Shown: piece after piece, positions 51,806-61,373 of the stretch
How the letters are laid out: each line of letters opens with the position of its first letter
Position numbering within the stretch: the first letter of the stretch is position 1
Assembly: GCF_014836635.1 (NCBI RefSeq)
Contig: NZ_JACSQL010000008.1
Span: 1 to 64,000 of the forward strand
DNA from: Paenibacillus gallinarum
Lineage (GTDB): Bacteria > Bacillota > Bacilli > Paenibacillales > Paenibacillaceae
Length of the DNA stretch: 64,000 bases
Reading direction: 5' to 3'
Position numbers and translations under genes: made by a program
Notes under the pieces: model-generated
The model's input: only the letters and a program-made list of their open reading frames with translations
Database searches by the model: none
What the model was told of the DNA's origin: nothing

Positions 51806-53114
51806 ATGGGATCTGATGGTTATTTCTCATTTCGCTCAAATCATGAACAATGCCAAGTTTCCATAGGGCGAATCGGTGCCGGTAACTTACATCAAATACT
51901 CGTGGTCTTCTTGGAAGGTTAAGGTGACCAAGAGTATCTGTACGAGGGGTATGAGTAAGCCAGTCCTCACGGGTTATTTTCTCATAGGGCATATCATACC
52001 AAGCTTTATATAGTGTAGGACTGTATATTTTATTTTCTGTAGAAAGAACATTTTTATTACTTAACGCAGGTGTAAGAAGGGGTTCCTCCCGTTTCTGACC
52101 ATATAAGGAAGTGTAATATTTAGGCCAATATTCACTTCGGGAACCTTCGTGATGAATTTTTTTAGAAAAGGCGGTGGCTCTCTCTAGTACCTGCGAATAC
52201 CCGAATAGCAGGGCATACAGCGCTTTGCCGAATTCGATCCGTTCATGAAGTTTGTTGAAATGAGTAATCGTCAAACCGACCAATTCCTGATCCACACCAA
52301 GCGGAATAATAATATGATTGAGCCCAGCTAGTTCATGGGAACGAAAAGAGAGCGTAGCCATGACATGATGCTGATAATAGGGATTACGAATGACCCGATT
52401 CTCGATATAATTTTGCTCGTTAATAATAAGACCGACGGTCAAGATCTCACTGTTGCGTTCCAGCCAGAATTGTTCCCAAAAAGGACTCATAAAGGCGGAA
52501 ACATGAAACTCGGATAACAGATGAAAATAGCTACGACCTTTTTCTCGACTTTTCATATATAACATCAGCTGCGGATAAGCATCTTGAAAAATAAGTGCAT
52601 TACACCGTTCTAGAAGAAGATAAACTTGTTTATTATCCTGACTTTTAAGTACATTTTGCAAAAGCTCGCTCTTTAGATCGGTCATATTGTAACCGCCGTT
52701 ACGAGATACAAAATGAGCAAGCAGAGCCCAGTGAAGCTCCGGGTAAGCCTCATAGCAAGCCAGATAAGCAGCAGTTCTTGTTATATTGCTTTGATTATGC
52801 TGCTGAGTTTGTTCCATGATCTCGCGTACGAGTTCCAGCTCTTCCACACTATAAGGATCGAGCTGACTGCTCCGCATGGAAGCAGGCTGGACTCCGCTGG
52901 CACGTACACTAGCGAGTGTTTGTTCCAGTTCATTCTGTATCCAGGAAGCAGATGAAGCAGGCCAGGTGAGTGGACGAAGCGGATGACGCAGTTGTTTCGA
53001 TGACCGAATAGCGGCCTGTTTTCCGCGGATCACTTCTGCTGCAGTGATAGGCAATGTCTTCAACATTTGCCATATTGCGTCTAAGGAATGGACAGAAGAT
53101 TGCTGACTTTTCAT
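51804..53114 (-). CDS. DUF2515 protein (YppC-like)
   Basis: 436 residues, soluble, no signal peptide. It matches the DUF2515/YppC family: NITRTAAYLACYEAYPELHWALLAHFVSRNGGYNMTDL (in parts), QLMLYMKSREKGRSYFHLL, and the C-terminal RVFDVSYRHRFALWKLGIVHDL. Function unknown. AAGAGGAGGCAAGAAAAAG precedes the ATG. Single gene, divergent from the thioredoxin gene. Confidence 0.85.
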   Translation of the reverse strand: MKSQQSSVHSLDAIWQMLKTLPITAAEVIRGKQAAIRSSKQLRHPLRPLTWPASSASWIQNELEQTLASVRASGVQPASMRSSQLDPYSVEELELVREIMEQTQQHNQSNITRTAAYLACYEAYPELHWALLAHFVSRNGGYNMTDLKSELLQNVLKSQDNKQVYLLLERCNALIFQDAYPQLMLYMKSREKGRSYFHLLSEFHVSAFMSPFWEQFWLERNSEILTVGLIINEQNYIENRVIRNPYYQHHVMATLSFRSHELAGLNHIIIPLGVDQELVGLTITHFNKLHERIEFGKALYALLFGYSQVLERATAFSKKIHHEGSRSEYWPKYYTSLYGQKREEPLLTPALSNKNVLSTENKIYSPTLYKAWYDMPYEKITREDWLTHTPRTDTLGHLNLPRRPRVFDVSYRHRFALWKLGIVHDLSEMRNNHQIP

Positions 53115-53254
53115 CTTTTTCTTGCCTCCTCTTTTGCTACAGACTTTGCCTGGTTATATAATAGTATGTACGAATGATTTGACTTCCACTCGTCAAGAAT
53201 GATTCACTGAACCAGAAAGTCTATACGAGCTGTAACTAGAGAGGATGAATAAGG

Positions 53255-53599
53255 ATGAAAAAAATTACTTCTAAAGCGGAATTCGATGTTTTAACCCAAT
53301 CTTCTAATTTGACGGTCGCTGTCTTTAAAGCAGACTGGTGCGTAGACTGCAGATTTATCGATCCCTTCATGCCAGAGGTAGAGCAGGAGTTTTCCCAGCT
53401 TCTTACCCTGATTGAAGTCGATGTAGAACAAACCGGCGATTTAAGCCAGGAACAGAACATCCTAGGAATCCCTAGTTTTGTGGCTTATGCAGATGGACGT
53501 GAACTCATTCGTTTCGTGAATAAAAATCGCAAATCCCGCGAGGAAATTGTAGAATTCCTTCAACGTGCGGTTGAAGTGTATCAAACACTGCGCAGCTAA
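53255..53599 (+). CDS. Thioredoxin-family protein
   Basis: 114 residues. Thioredoxin fold with active site ADWCVDCRFI (CVDC, unlike CGPC of canonical thioredoxin) near residue 30 and the cis-Pro in GIPSFVAY. No signal peptide, so cytoplasmic. The Val-Asp pair between the cysteines suggests a different redox potential and a specialised partner. GAGAGGATGAATAAGG precedes the ATG. Confidence 0.92.
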   Translation: MKKITSKAEFDVLTQSSNLTVAVFKADWCVDCRFIDPFMPEVEQEFSQLLTLIEVDVEQTGDLSQEQNILGIPSFVAYADGRELIRFVNKNRKSREEIVEFLQRAVEVYQTLRS

Positions 53600-53609
53600 A
53601 CATAATCAT

Positions 53610-53653
53610 AAAAAAACACCGTGCTCTTAGATAAAGAGAGTGCGGTGTTTTTT
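53610..53653 (+). terminator. Terminator after thioredoxin gene
   Basis: AAAACACCG...CTCT / AGAG...CGGTGTTTT with T-run. Confidence 0.9.
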
Positions 53654-53850
53654 GTGTGAATGAATTTTGTTAGGATCTAGCGAGGCAATGAAAAATGTTA
53701 CGTTTGAACAGGCGTTAAGATATTGTCACAATCCCATTATGTTTCGAATTCTTTTATCCGTTATAATAATAAGAGTTGCTGAGAATTGCTTATATAATCA
53801 GCATGCGGAGAGTTCTCTTCGCCATATCATATAATTGCAGGTGAATAAGG

Positions 53851-54795
53851 TTGAGGCATATCAGACTTTTAAAATGGTTTAGTTTTGTGACTACGCTGTT
53901 CATGTTTTTTGCTACCTTCGGCGGCGGCGTAGTTACGCGTACGGATTCGGGCCTTGGTTGCGGGAATGAGTGGCCTTTATGTCACGGGGAATTTGTGCCT
54001 GCGCATACACTCGCTTCGCTCATTGAATATTCACACCGGATTGTCAGTACGTCAGCAGGGCTGCTTTCCATTACCACATTTGTACTCTTTATGCTGTTTG
54101 CTAAACAGCGCCGTGATCTACAAATTTTTTCGCTTTTAACATTGTTCTTCGTTGTTATTCAAGGGATGATGGGAGCACTCGCAGTTGTATTCTCCCAAGT
54201 ACCCGCTGTTATGGCATTACATCTTGGTTTTGCCATTATTTCGCTTGCAAGTTCTTTGATGACTACCCTTGGTGCAAGACAAGAACAAAAATTTGGCGGA
54301 CTTGCTAAGTTTGATAGCCTGCCGCGGGTAAGTAAGCAATTTCGTAACTTGGTGTGGCTAACGATGATTTATTCATATATCGTTGTTTATACAGGAGCTT
54401 TTGTCAGCCATACCGAGTCTGCAGGTGGCTGCAGTGGATTCCCACTCTGTAATGGAGCAGTGATTCCTGAACTCTCAGGCGGTGTAGCTGTTGCATTCTT
54501 GCATCGTGTTGCTGCGTTTTTCCTTGTAGTCGTTATTGCTGTCCTCAGTCACTATGCTTACCGGCATAATAAAGGGAACAGGGAGCTGCAAATTCTTGGG
54601 ATTACAGCGATCTCACTCGTAATTATACAAGTGTTGTCGGGTGTAGGCCTTATGCTGACAATGGATCGTCCTGAGATTTACATGTTTGTTGTACTTGCTC
54701 ATATGACGATTATTTCGGTATTGTTCGGACTTCTCGCCTACATGAGTTATGTGGTATGGAAACTGGCTAAGCCGGCAGGTATCCATCGCTCATAA
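53851..54795 (+). CDS. ctaA: Heme A synthase
   Basis: 314 residues from TTG (RBS CAGGTG). Eight spans; two Cys pairs in outside loops (GLGCGNEWPLC and GGCSGFPLC), the first essential in Bacillus CtaA; heme-ligand His in EYSHRIV, ALHLGF, FLHRVA and VLAHMT. It oxidises the methyl group on heme O to form heme A. TATAAT at 53763-53768 region has a weak -35. The heme O synthase gene ctaB is elsewhere in the window. Confidence 0.95.
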   Translation: MRHIRLLKWFSFVTTLFMFFATFGGGVVTRTDSGLGCGNEWPLCHGEFVPAHTLASLIEYSHRIVSTSAGLLSITTFVLFMLFAKQRRDLQIFSLLTLFFVVIQGMMGALAVVFSQVPAVMALHLGFAIISLASSLMTTLGARQEQKFGGLAKFDSLPRVSKQFRNLVWLTMIYSYIVVYTGAFVSHTESAGGCSGFPLCNGAVIPELSGGVAVAFLHRVAAFFLVVVIAVLSHYAYRHNKGNRELQILGITAISLVIIQVLSGVGLMLTMDRPEIYMFVVLAHMTIISVLFGLLAYMSYVVWKLAKPAGIHRS

Positions 54796-54831
54796 AAGAC
54801 ATCATAAATAACTGGATACAATAGTTGTATC

Positions 54832-54937
54832 TTGGAAAAAAATAGCCGGACAGTGTACAATAAATGCTAGTGCCTGTCTGAAGGCTACATATGTAAATGA
54901 CAAAGTCCACGAATTAGATTCGCAGGGCTTTGTTTTA
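54832..54937 (+). promoter_or_regulatory. ubiD promoter and a terminator-like hairpin in its leader
   Basis: TTGGAA (54832-54837), 18-base spacer, TACAAT (54856-54861). Then ACAAAG...GAAT / ATTC...CTTTGT with TTTTA (54899-54937) directly before the ubiD RBS AAAGGAGG. The hairpin either ends ctaA read-through or attenuates ubiD. Confidence 0.6.
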
Positions 54938-54956
54938 TAAAGGAGGATCTTCCACA

Positions 54957-56723
54957 TTGATTTATTCAAATTTACGTGAGTTTGTAACTAAATTACAACA
55001 GGAAAAAGACCTTGTTATTATCGACGCGCCTGTTGATCCTTACTTAGAGATTGCAGAAATTCATCGACGTGTCATTGAGGAGCAGGGACCTGCTTTGTTA
55101 TTTACAAACGTAAAAGGAACTCCTTTTCCGGTACTCACGAATATGTTCGGGACAAGCCGTAGAGTAGATATGGCATTTGGACCAAGACCTGAAGAACTCA
55201 TGAAATCCATTGTTGGTGCAACGAAAACACTGATGCCCCCAACAGCAAAAGCACTCTGGAATGAACGAGGCTTGATTAAAGAAGCACTAAAAGTGGGTTT
55301 GAAAACAGTGCAGCGAAGTGATGCACCCATTTTATCTGCGAATCAAACAGATTCCCCTCTAAAGATGCTTCCGAAGGTAACGAGCTGGCAGCTGGACGGA
55401 GGCCCATTTTTAACATTACCGCTTGTTTATACAGAACATCCTGATGATCATAAAGATCATAACCTGGGGATGTATCGTATTCAAATTTATGATGATCATA
55501 CGACAGGCGTACACTGGCAGATTCAAAAAGGCGGCGGATTCCATTACCATGAAGCTGAAAAGCGCGGGCAAGGTTTACCAGTGTCTGTCATCCTCGGAGG
55601 TCCACCGGCTCTAATTGCGTCTGCAATTGCTCCTATTCCGGAGAAGCTTCCGGAACTGCTCATGGCTTCCCTGATTATGGGGGACAAGCTGAAAATGGTT
55701 GATGACCCTTTCGGGGGGCACCGTATGCCGGCTGAAGCAGAATTTGTAATCAAAGGAATTGTGCCGCCTCACGAGCGTAGAATGGAAGGACCATTCGGTG
55801 ATCATTTCGGTTATTATTCTTTGGCTCATGAGTTTCCCATCTTGAACGTGGAGCGGATGTGGCACCGTAAAGATGCGATTTACCCGATGACGATCGTGGG
55901 TAAACCTCGACAAGAAGATTATTATCTCGGAGAATTCGTACAGCGGTTATTATCTCCCGCCTATTCCATTGTCATGCCGACGGTGAAAGATTTATGGGCA
56001 TATGCGGAAAGCGGAGTTCACGCGCTTGCTTCTGCTGTTGTACGGGAAAGCTATTCGCGCGAGGCATTAGTTTCCGGATTCAGCATACTTGGACAAGGAC
56101 AATTGTCTTTGACTAAATTTTTGATTTTAACCGATCAGGCAATCGATTTATCTAACTTTACGGAATTGATTGAAACGGTACTGGAACGGTTTGATCCGCA
56201 GACGGATCTGTTTATTTTTGATCATACTTCACATGATACGCTCGATTATACCGGTCATAAGCTGAACCACGGAAGTAAAGCCATCTTAGTCGGTGTTGGA
56301 GAGAAAGTGCGCGATCTTCCTCGCACATACGAAGGTGGATTTGTGAATGAAATTTCCAATATCACACCTTACTGCGGCGGGGTACTGCTTGTAGAGGGAG
56401 CTTCATATGAGGAAGAACCAGAACTTGCAGGCCGGCTCGTAGAACGTTTTGGGGCACTCGAACAGACTTGGCCGCTCGTGATTCTGGTCGATCATGCACA
56501 AGAAACAGCGAAAAATCAGATGTCCTTCTTATGGACCGTGTTTACTCGCTTTAATCCAGCAAGTGACATGTATGCAGATACTTCAGTGAAACGGAATCAT
56601 ATCGGGTACTCCTTGCCGATCGTTATAGATGCACGGATGAAGCCAGGTTACCCTGAAGAAGTCATTCCACGGGAAGATATTGTAAAACTGGTCGATTCAC
56701 GCTGGAAATCTTATTTTGCTTAG
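54957..56723 (+). CDS. UbiD-family decarboxylase, probably of menaquinone synthesis
   Basis: 588 residues from TTG at 54957 with AAAGGAGG. Prenylated-FMN-dependent decarboxylase. Cofactor/active-site blocks: YRIQIYDDHTTGVHWQIQKGG (Arg and Lys, read in parts), MPAEAEFVIKG and RMEGPFGDHFGYYS (Glu/Asp). It is longer than classical UbiD (~490 residues), like the UbiD proteins that go with the futalosine pathway. mqnE at the window end supports that, but aromatic-acid decarboxylases are an alternative. No UbiX partner is adjacent. Confidence 0.88.
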   Translation: MIYSNLREFVTKLQQEKDLVIIDAPVDPYLEIAEIHRRVIEEQGPALLFTNVKGTPFPVLTNMFGTSRRVDMAFGPRPEELMKSIVGATKTLMPPTAKALWNERGLIKEALKVGLKTVQRSDAPILSANQTDSPLKMLPKVTSWQLDGGPFLTLPLVYTEHPDDHKDHNLGMYRIQIYDDHTTGVHWQIQKGGGFHYHEAEKRGQGLPVSVILGGPPALIASAIAPIPEKLPELLMASLIMGDKLKMVDDPFGGHRMPAEAEFVIKGIVPPHERRMEGPFGDHFGYYSLAHEFPILNVERMWHRKDAIYPMTIVGKPRQEDYYLGEFVQRLLSPAYSIVMPTVKDLWAYAESGVHALASAVVRESYSREALVSGFSILGQGQLSLTKFLILTDQAIDLSNFTELIETVLERFDPQTDLFIFDHTSHDTLDYTGHKLNHGSKAILVGVGEKVRDLPRTYEGGFVNEISNITPYCGGVLLVEGASYEEEPELAGRLVERFGALEQTWPLVILVDHAQETAKNQMSFLWTVFTRFNPASDMYADTSVKRNHIGYSLPIVIDARMKPGYPEEVIPREDIVKLVDSRWKSYFA

Positions 56724-56790
56724 GACCAATAAGAAGTAGGGATTCTGTGTGCCTGTATGGGGGAAAATGAGGTGCAGGGAGGATGTTCAT

Positions 56791-57510
56791 ATGCTGCGTA
56801 CTTTATTAGGTGAACCACCCCGGGTGAACTCGGGATACTTGAAAGAAGCCATGGATGCGATGGCACGTATGTTGCAGTTACTTATGAATGAAATAAAAGA
56901 GAGTACAGATCCAACACATGACTATCGCGAATTGGAAATATGGACCCGTGGACTGATCACATCATTAGATGAACTAGAACAAAGTTCCTTTGCTGCTTCT
57001 TTTTATGCCGCGAAGATCCATGCTGCATCAACGGATGATATGGGGCCGGATGAAAAAGCCGATTATGCCAGATACGTATACTTTTACAAGGACGGCTTCA
57101 TTCGTATGTTTGCAACCTTAGACAAACTGGGTAATGTTCTAGATGACTGGTATCATTTAGAAACGTCCAGAATTAAAGCGCACTTTTCCTATTTTACGGT
57201 TCTGAAACAGCTCGAAGGACAACCGAAGCATAAGACGCTTCTCATCAAATTAAGCAGCCTGAAAGATAAGTATCATCAGCCCATGAATCGTCTTCGCAAA
57301 AGACGCAACACAGAGATTCATCATATGAACGTGGAAATGCAAGATGATTTATGGCAAAGGCATCAAGCACTGCATGGGAAAGTGAAACTCGAAGATCTAA
57401 AAGCGTTTACCTCCGATTTAGAACTTGGTGTGGATTTGGTCTCGAGAAGTTTACGTGAATCCTTTGAGTACATGAATAGCACTTGGAAAAAACAAACGGT
57501 TCGCGCATAA
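56791..57510 (+). CDS. HEPN-domain protein (Cthe_2314 type)
   Basis: 239 residues from the ATG at 56791 with AGGGAGGATG upstream. All-alpha protein resembling the Cthe_2314 HEPN family (LDELEQSSFAASFYAAKIH; RYVYFYKDGFIRMFATLDKL). Near residue 172 it carries RKRRNTEIHH, containing the HEPN signature R-x4-H (RNTEIH) used as an RNase active site in many toxin-type HEPN proteins. No antitoxin-like partner (MNT or other) lies beside it, so a housekeeping role is possible. Confidence 0.75.
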   Translation: MLRTLLGEPPRVNSGYLKEAMDAMARMLQLLMNEIKESTDPTHDYRELEIWTRGLITSLDELEQSSFAASFYAAKIHAASTDDMGPDEKADYARYVYFYKDGFIRMFATLDKLGNVLDDWYHLETSRIKAHFSYFTVLKQLEGQPKHKTLLIKLSSLKDKYHQPMNRLRKRRNTEIHHMNVEMQDDLWQRHQALHGKVKLEDLKAFTSDLELGVDLVSRSLRESFEYMNSTWKKQTVRA

Positions 57511-57520
57511 TACTTTTCCT

Positions 57521-57549
57521 TTGACAAGTGTTATGAAATATCATATACT
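57521..57549 (+). promoter_or_regulatory. Sigma-A promoter of the metNIQ operon
   Basis: Perfect TTGACA, 17-base spacer, TATACT, about 70 bases before the SAM riboswitch. Confidence 0.85.
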
Positions 57550-57621
57550 TTCACTAAGTTTCTGAAACAATTAATTTGTTTAGCAAATGACAACATTCGA
57601 CTTTATTCATAATTGCATATC

Positions 57622-57808
57622 ATTCTTATCGAGAGTGGCGGAGGGACAGGCCCTATGAAGCCCGGCAACCGATTCTTTATAGAGATTTTTTCTATATTGG
57701 ATGACATGGTGCTAAATCCTTCAAGATCATATGTTTTTGGTCTTGGCAGATGAGAAGGAATCGTTTAACTATTGATGCCCTCTTTTTCTGTGAAAAAGGG
57801 GGATTTTT
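57622..57808 (+). ncRNA. SAM-I riboswitch (S-box) with terminator
   Basis: Conserved core blocks in order: CTTATCGAGAGTGGCGGAGG, GGACAGGCCCTATGAAGCCC, GGCAACC, GGTGCTAAATCC and GGCAGATGAGAAGG (to 57758). A terminator CCCTCTTTTTC / GAAAAAGGGGG with T5 follows (57778-57808). SAM binding should terminate transcription before metN. Confidence 0.97.
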
Positions 57809-57855
57809 GTGTCTATGAGTCAAATGAGAATGACCGCAAGTAAGGAGGTACCGTA

Positions 57856-58881
57856 TTGATTGAATTAAAAAATATCCGCAAAGATTACGGACAAGGAAAG
57901 CAGGTAACTACTGCCTTGTCAGGTCTTGATTTGTCTATTAATAAAGGCGAAATCTTTGGGGTGATCGGTCATTCCGGAGCAGGGAAAAGTACACTGATTC
58001 GGTTGATTAACTTGTTAGAACGCCCAACATCGGGTGAGGTTTATGTAGACGGCATTAATATGACGAAATTAAATAAATCGCAACTCCAGGCGCAGCGGCG
58101 CAAAATAGGGATGATTTTTCAGCATTTTAATCTGCTGAGTTCTGCCACCGTTTACGAGAATATTGCATTCCCGCTGCGTTTAGTAAAAACGGACAACAAG
58201 AAAGTGGATCAAAAGGTGAAGGAATTACTTGAACTGGTTGGACTTACAAACCACAGTAACAAATATCCTTCTCAACTGTCCGGAGGTCAAAAACAGCGTG
58301 TGGGTATTGCAAGGGCGCTGGCAAGCGATCCTCAAGTTCTGCTGTGTGATGAAGCGACCTCAGCGCTGGATCCGCAGACAACGAACTCAATTCTCAAGTT
58401 GTTGCTTGATATTAACCAGAAGTACAATCTCACGATTGTACTGATTACTCATGAGATGCATGTAATTTCGACCATCTGTGATCGGGTGGCTGTTATTCAT
58501 CAAGGTGGGATTGTGGAAGAAGGACCGGTGGCAGAAGTGTTCCTGAAACCGCAACATCCTGTTACCCAAGAATTTATTTTACGTGAAACGGAAGTTAGTG
58601 ATTTAATGGAGGAAGCCATTCAGGCTTCGCATTTAGAACATTCACAAACGGTAAAAATCACTTTTCTAGGAAGTAAAACCTATGATTCGATTTTATCGCA
58701 GACTGTGCGGCAAACCGGAGTGGATTTTGCAATCTTGCAAGGAACAATCTCTACAATCAAGCAGATGCCGTATGGTCAGTTGATGGTTCGTTTAGAGGGA
58801 CATCCTGAACAGATTTTAAGAACGGTTGAATCCTTGACTCTTCAAGGTCTTGAAGTGGAGGTGCTACATCATGGGTCTTGA
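57856..58881 (+). CDS. metN: Methionine ABC transporter, ATP-binding protein
   Basis: 341 residues from TTG with AAGGAGGT. Walker A GHSGAGKST, signature LSGGQKQR, Walker B LLCDEATSALD, H-switch LITHEM. The C-terminal ~90 residues are the NIL domain (VKITFLGSKTYDSILSQTV) that binds methionine for feedback inhibition. The S-box leader confirms methionine as substrate. It overlaps metI by 11 bases. Confidence 0.97.
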   Translation: MIELKNIRKDYGQGKQVTTALSGLDLSINKGEIFGVIGHSGAGKSTLIRLINLLERPTSGEVYVDGINMTKLNKSQLQAQRRKIGMIFQHFNLLSSATVYENIAFPLRLVKTDNKKVDQKVKELLELVGLTNHSNKYPSQLSGGQKQRVGIARALASDPQVLLCDEATSALDPQTTNSILKLLLDINQKYNLTIVLITHEMHVISTICDRVAVIHQGGIVEEGPVAEVFLKPQHPVTQEFILRETEVSDLMEEAIQASHLEHSQTVKITFLGSKTYDSILSQTVRQTGVDFAILQGTISTIKQMPYGQLMVRLEGHPEQILRTVESLTLQGLEVEVLHHGS

Positions 58882-59536
58882 TTTTTCCGTAATTAATTGG
58901 GATGAGATTCAAAAAGCTACCTTAGAGACACTAAGTATGCTGCTTGTATCCGGTATCTTTACTTTTATTATTGGACTGCCGGTGGGAATTATCCTATTTT
59001 TAACTTCACGATCTGCTTCTACACCAAATCGTTTCATATACACTGTACTATCTTTTATCGTAAATATCTTACGTTCGGTTCCCTTTATTATTCTCATTGT
59101 GGCCATGCTTCCGATTACAAAAGCGATTGTCAGCACGACAATAGGGGTTGTGGGCACAATCCCGCCGCTGGTGGTTGGTGCGGCACCTTTCTTTGCAAGG
59201 CTCGTTGAGACTTCTCTGCGTGAAGTGGACAAAGGTGTTATCGAAGCATCGCAAGCAATGGGCGCTTCTACCGGGCAGATCATAATGAAGGTGCTCATGC
59301 CGGAAGCTCTTCCTGGGTTACTTGCAGGAATTACGATCACGGTGGTTACACTAATATCCTACACCGCAATGGCCGGGATGGTTGGCGGCGGGGGACTTGG
59401 TGCTCTAGCCATTAACTATGGATATTACAGGTATGAACGTGAAGTGATGATTGTAGCGGTTATCGTTATGATTATTCTTGTACAAGTCCTGCAGATGGCA
59501 GGGGACAGATTAGTTAAACATTTTACACGTAAATAG
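58871..59536 (+). CDS. metI: Methionine ABC transporter, permease
   Basis: 221 residues from the ATG at 58871, whose RBS GGAGGTG lies inside metN; the frame is open seven codons further upstream but without RBS. Five spans, with the EAA loop EASQAMGASTGQIIMKVLMPEALPG (in two parts). Translational coupling to metN is expected. Confidence 0.96.
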   Translation: MGLDFSVINWDEIQKATLETLSMLLVSGIFTFIIGLPVGIILFLTSRSASTPNRFIYTVLSFIVNILRSVPFIILIVAMLPITKAIVSTTIGVVGTIPPLVVGAAPFFARLVETSLREVDKGVIEASQAMGASTGQIIMKVLMPEALPGLLAGITITVVTLISYTAMAGMVGGGGLGALAINYGYYRYEREVMIVAVIVMIILVQVLQMAGDRLVKHFTRK

Positions 59537-59584
59537 CAATTCGCTTTAAGAGATAGGGATTTACTATACTTAGGAGGGTTAACG

Positions 59585-60424
59585 ATGAAAAAATGGTTTT
59601 TATCTAGTCTTACACTTGCATTGGTACTGGTTTTAGCTGCATGTGGAAATGATTCTGCTGGTAATGATACGACAGGAAGTGGAAATAGTGGTCAGACAGA
59701 TAAAAGAGTCACCCTTCGAGTAGGAGCATCGCCTGTACCGCACGCTGAAATTTTGGAACAAGTAAAACCGATTCTTGCAGAAGAAGGTGTCGATCTGGAG
59801 ATCACCATCTTTAACGATTATGTACAGCCTAATGTACAATTGTCACAAAACCAACTGGATGCAAACTTCTTCCAGCACAAACCATATCTTGAGAACGAGA
59901 ATGAAACACGCGGTTTGAATTTGGTTGCTCTTAACAATGTTCATGTAGAACCTATTGGAGCTTATTCCAACACCATTACATCAGCAGATGAATTAAAAGA
60001 GGGAGCGAAGATTGCAATCCCTAATGATGCTACGAACGGTGGTCGTGCACTGATGTTGCTTGATAAAAACGGAATTATTAAACTGAAAGACAACACGAAT
60101 GTAGAGTCTAAAATCAGTGACATTGCGGAGAACCCGAAAAATGTTAAGATCGTTGAACTGGACGCAGCTATGCTTCCAAGACAACTAGGTGAAGTAGATC
60201 TCGCTGTAATCAATGTAAACTACGCACTTGAAGCCGATTTAAACCCACTTGAGGATGCCCTGTTCATTGAAGATGAAGAATCTCCTTATGCGAACTTGCT
60301 TGTCGCTCGTGAGAACAATCAGAATGATGAAGCTGTACAAAAGCTTAATGCTGCTCTGAATTCCGATGAAATCAAGACATTCATTGAAGATAACTATGCG
60401 GGAGCGATCGTTCCTGCATTCTAA
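59585..60424 (+). CDS. metQ: Methionine ABC transporter, substrate-binding lipoprotein
   Basis: 279 residues. Lipoprotein signal with lipobox LAAC (Cys about residue 20), followed by a Gly/Ser/Asn-rich linker. NlpA/MetQ fold: VGASPVPHAEILEQVKP, QLDANFFQHKPYL, IPNDATNGGRALMLL and DLAVINVNYA. AGGAGGGTTAACG precedes the ATG. Last gene of metNIQ. Confidence 0.96.
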   Translation: MKKWFLSSLTLALVLVLAACGNDSAGNDTTGSGNSGQTDKRVTLRVGASPVPHAEILEQVKPILAEEGVDLEITIFNDYVQPNVQLSQNQLDANFFQHKPYLENENETRGLNLVALNNVHVEPIGAYSNTITSADELKEGAKIAIPNDATNGGRALMLLDKNGIIKLKDNTNVESKISDIAENPKNVKIVELDAAMLPRQLGEVDLAVINVNYALEADLNPLEDALFIEDEESPYANLLVARENNQNDEAVQKLNAALNSDEIKTFIEDNYAGAIVPAF

Positions 60425-60431
60425 AATTACG

Positions 60432-60471
60432 AAGAACCTGCACTCTGTTCATAGAGGCAGGTTCTTTTTTT
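60432..60471 (+). terminator. Terminator of metNIQ
   Basis: AAGAACCTGC / GCAGGTTCTT with T7. Confidence 0.93.
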
Positions 60472-60552
60472 CTAGAAATCTATCCTTTCTTTTCTTATTA
60501 CTCCAGCTATATTATACTGAGTAGGAACCGCTCTTTTTAGGAGGAGGAAGGG

Positions 60553-61326
60553 ATGTTGGACAACAAAGTCGCTCTGATTACAGGAAGTGCAAAGGGACTT
60601 GGCAAGATGACAGCACTTCGACTTGCAGCAGAAGGGTATGATATTGCTCTGAATTATGTGCATAGTCAGAAGGAAGCAGAGGAATTATGTGCAGCCGTCA
60701 AAAAGCTGGGTGTTCGTTGCATCGCAGTACAAGCGGATATATGTAAGGCAGAAGATATCGAACGGCTGATTACAACTGTAGAACATAAGCTTGGTGTAGT
60801 GGATATACTTATAAACAACGCTGGTCCTTTTATTAGGGAGCGGAAGCTGTTTTCGGAATATACGCAAGAAGAAATTATTATGTTAACGCAAGGAAACCTG
60901 GTAGGGACGATGTTATTAGATCACCGGGTGCTTCCCGGCATGAGGAAGAAAAATTGGGGACGTATTATCCATTTTGGATTCAGCCATGCGGGTGAAGCGA
61001 GATCTTGGCCACAGCGGGCAGTTTATGCCTCTGCAAAGGTAGGGCTTGTTTCTTTTACAAAGACACTTGCTGTCGAAGAAGCGCCTTATGGTATTACCGT
61101 TAATATGATTTGCCCTGGGGATATTCGGGGAGCGCATAAAGAGATGACTATTGAACAAGTAAGTGGGTTAATTGATAAGGAGACACCAAGAGGAAGACCG
61201 GGAAGTGGAGAAGATGTGGCAAGAGTTATTCATTTTCTATGTCAGGATCAATCGGACTTTATAACAGGGAATATTATGGATATCTCAGGAGGACTTGATC
61301 CGATTCGTCCTACGATTACAGAATAA
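60553..61326 (+). CDS. SDR-family oxidoreductase
   Basis: 257 residues. TGSAKGLGKM nucleotide loop near residue 10, NNAGP, catalytic YASAK (Tyr/Lys) and C-terminal GNIMDISGGLDP. The catalytic serine position is in the FGFSHAGEARSW region. This resembles FabG-like or YhxD-type SDRs; the substrate is not inferable. GAGGAGGAAGGG precedes the ATG. Single gene. Confidence 0.92.
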   Translation: MLDNKVALITGSAKGLGKMTALRLAAEGYDIALNYVHSQKEAEELCAAVKKLGVRCIAVQADICKAEDIERLITTVEHKLGVVDILINNAGPFIRERKLFSEYTQEEIIMLTQGNLVGTMLLDHRVLPGMRKKNWGRIIHFGFSHAGEARSWPQRAVYASAKVGLVSFTKTLAVEEAPYGITVNMICPGDIRGAHKEMTIEQVSGLIDKETPRGRPGSGEDVARVIHFLCQDQSDFITGNIMDISGGLDPIRPTITE

Positions 61327-61355
61327 AAAAGAGAGTCCCATATTCGGGACTCTCT
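61327..61355. terminator. Bidirectional terminator SDR / nfu
   Basis: AAGAGAGTCCC / GGGACTCTCTT between convergent genes. Confidence 0.88.
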
Positions 61356-61373
61356 TGTATGCTTAGGGGATGA

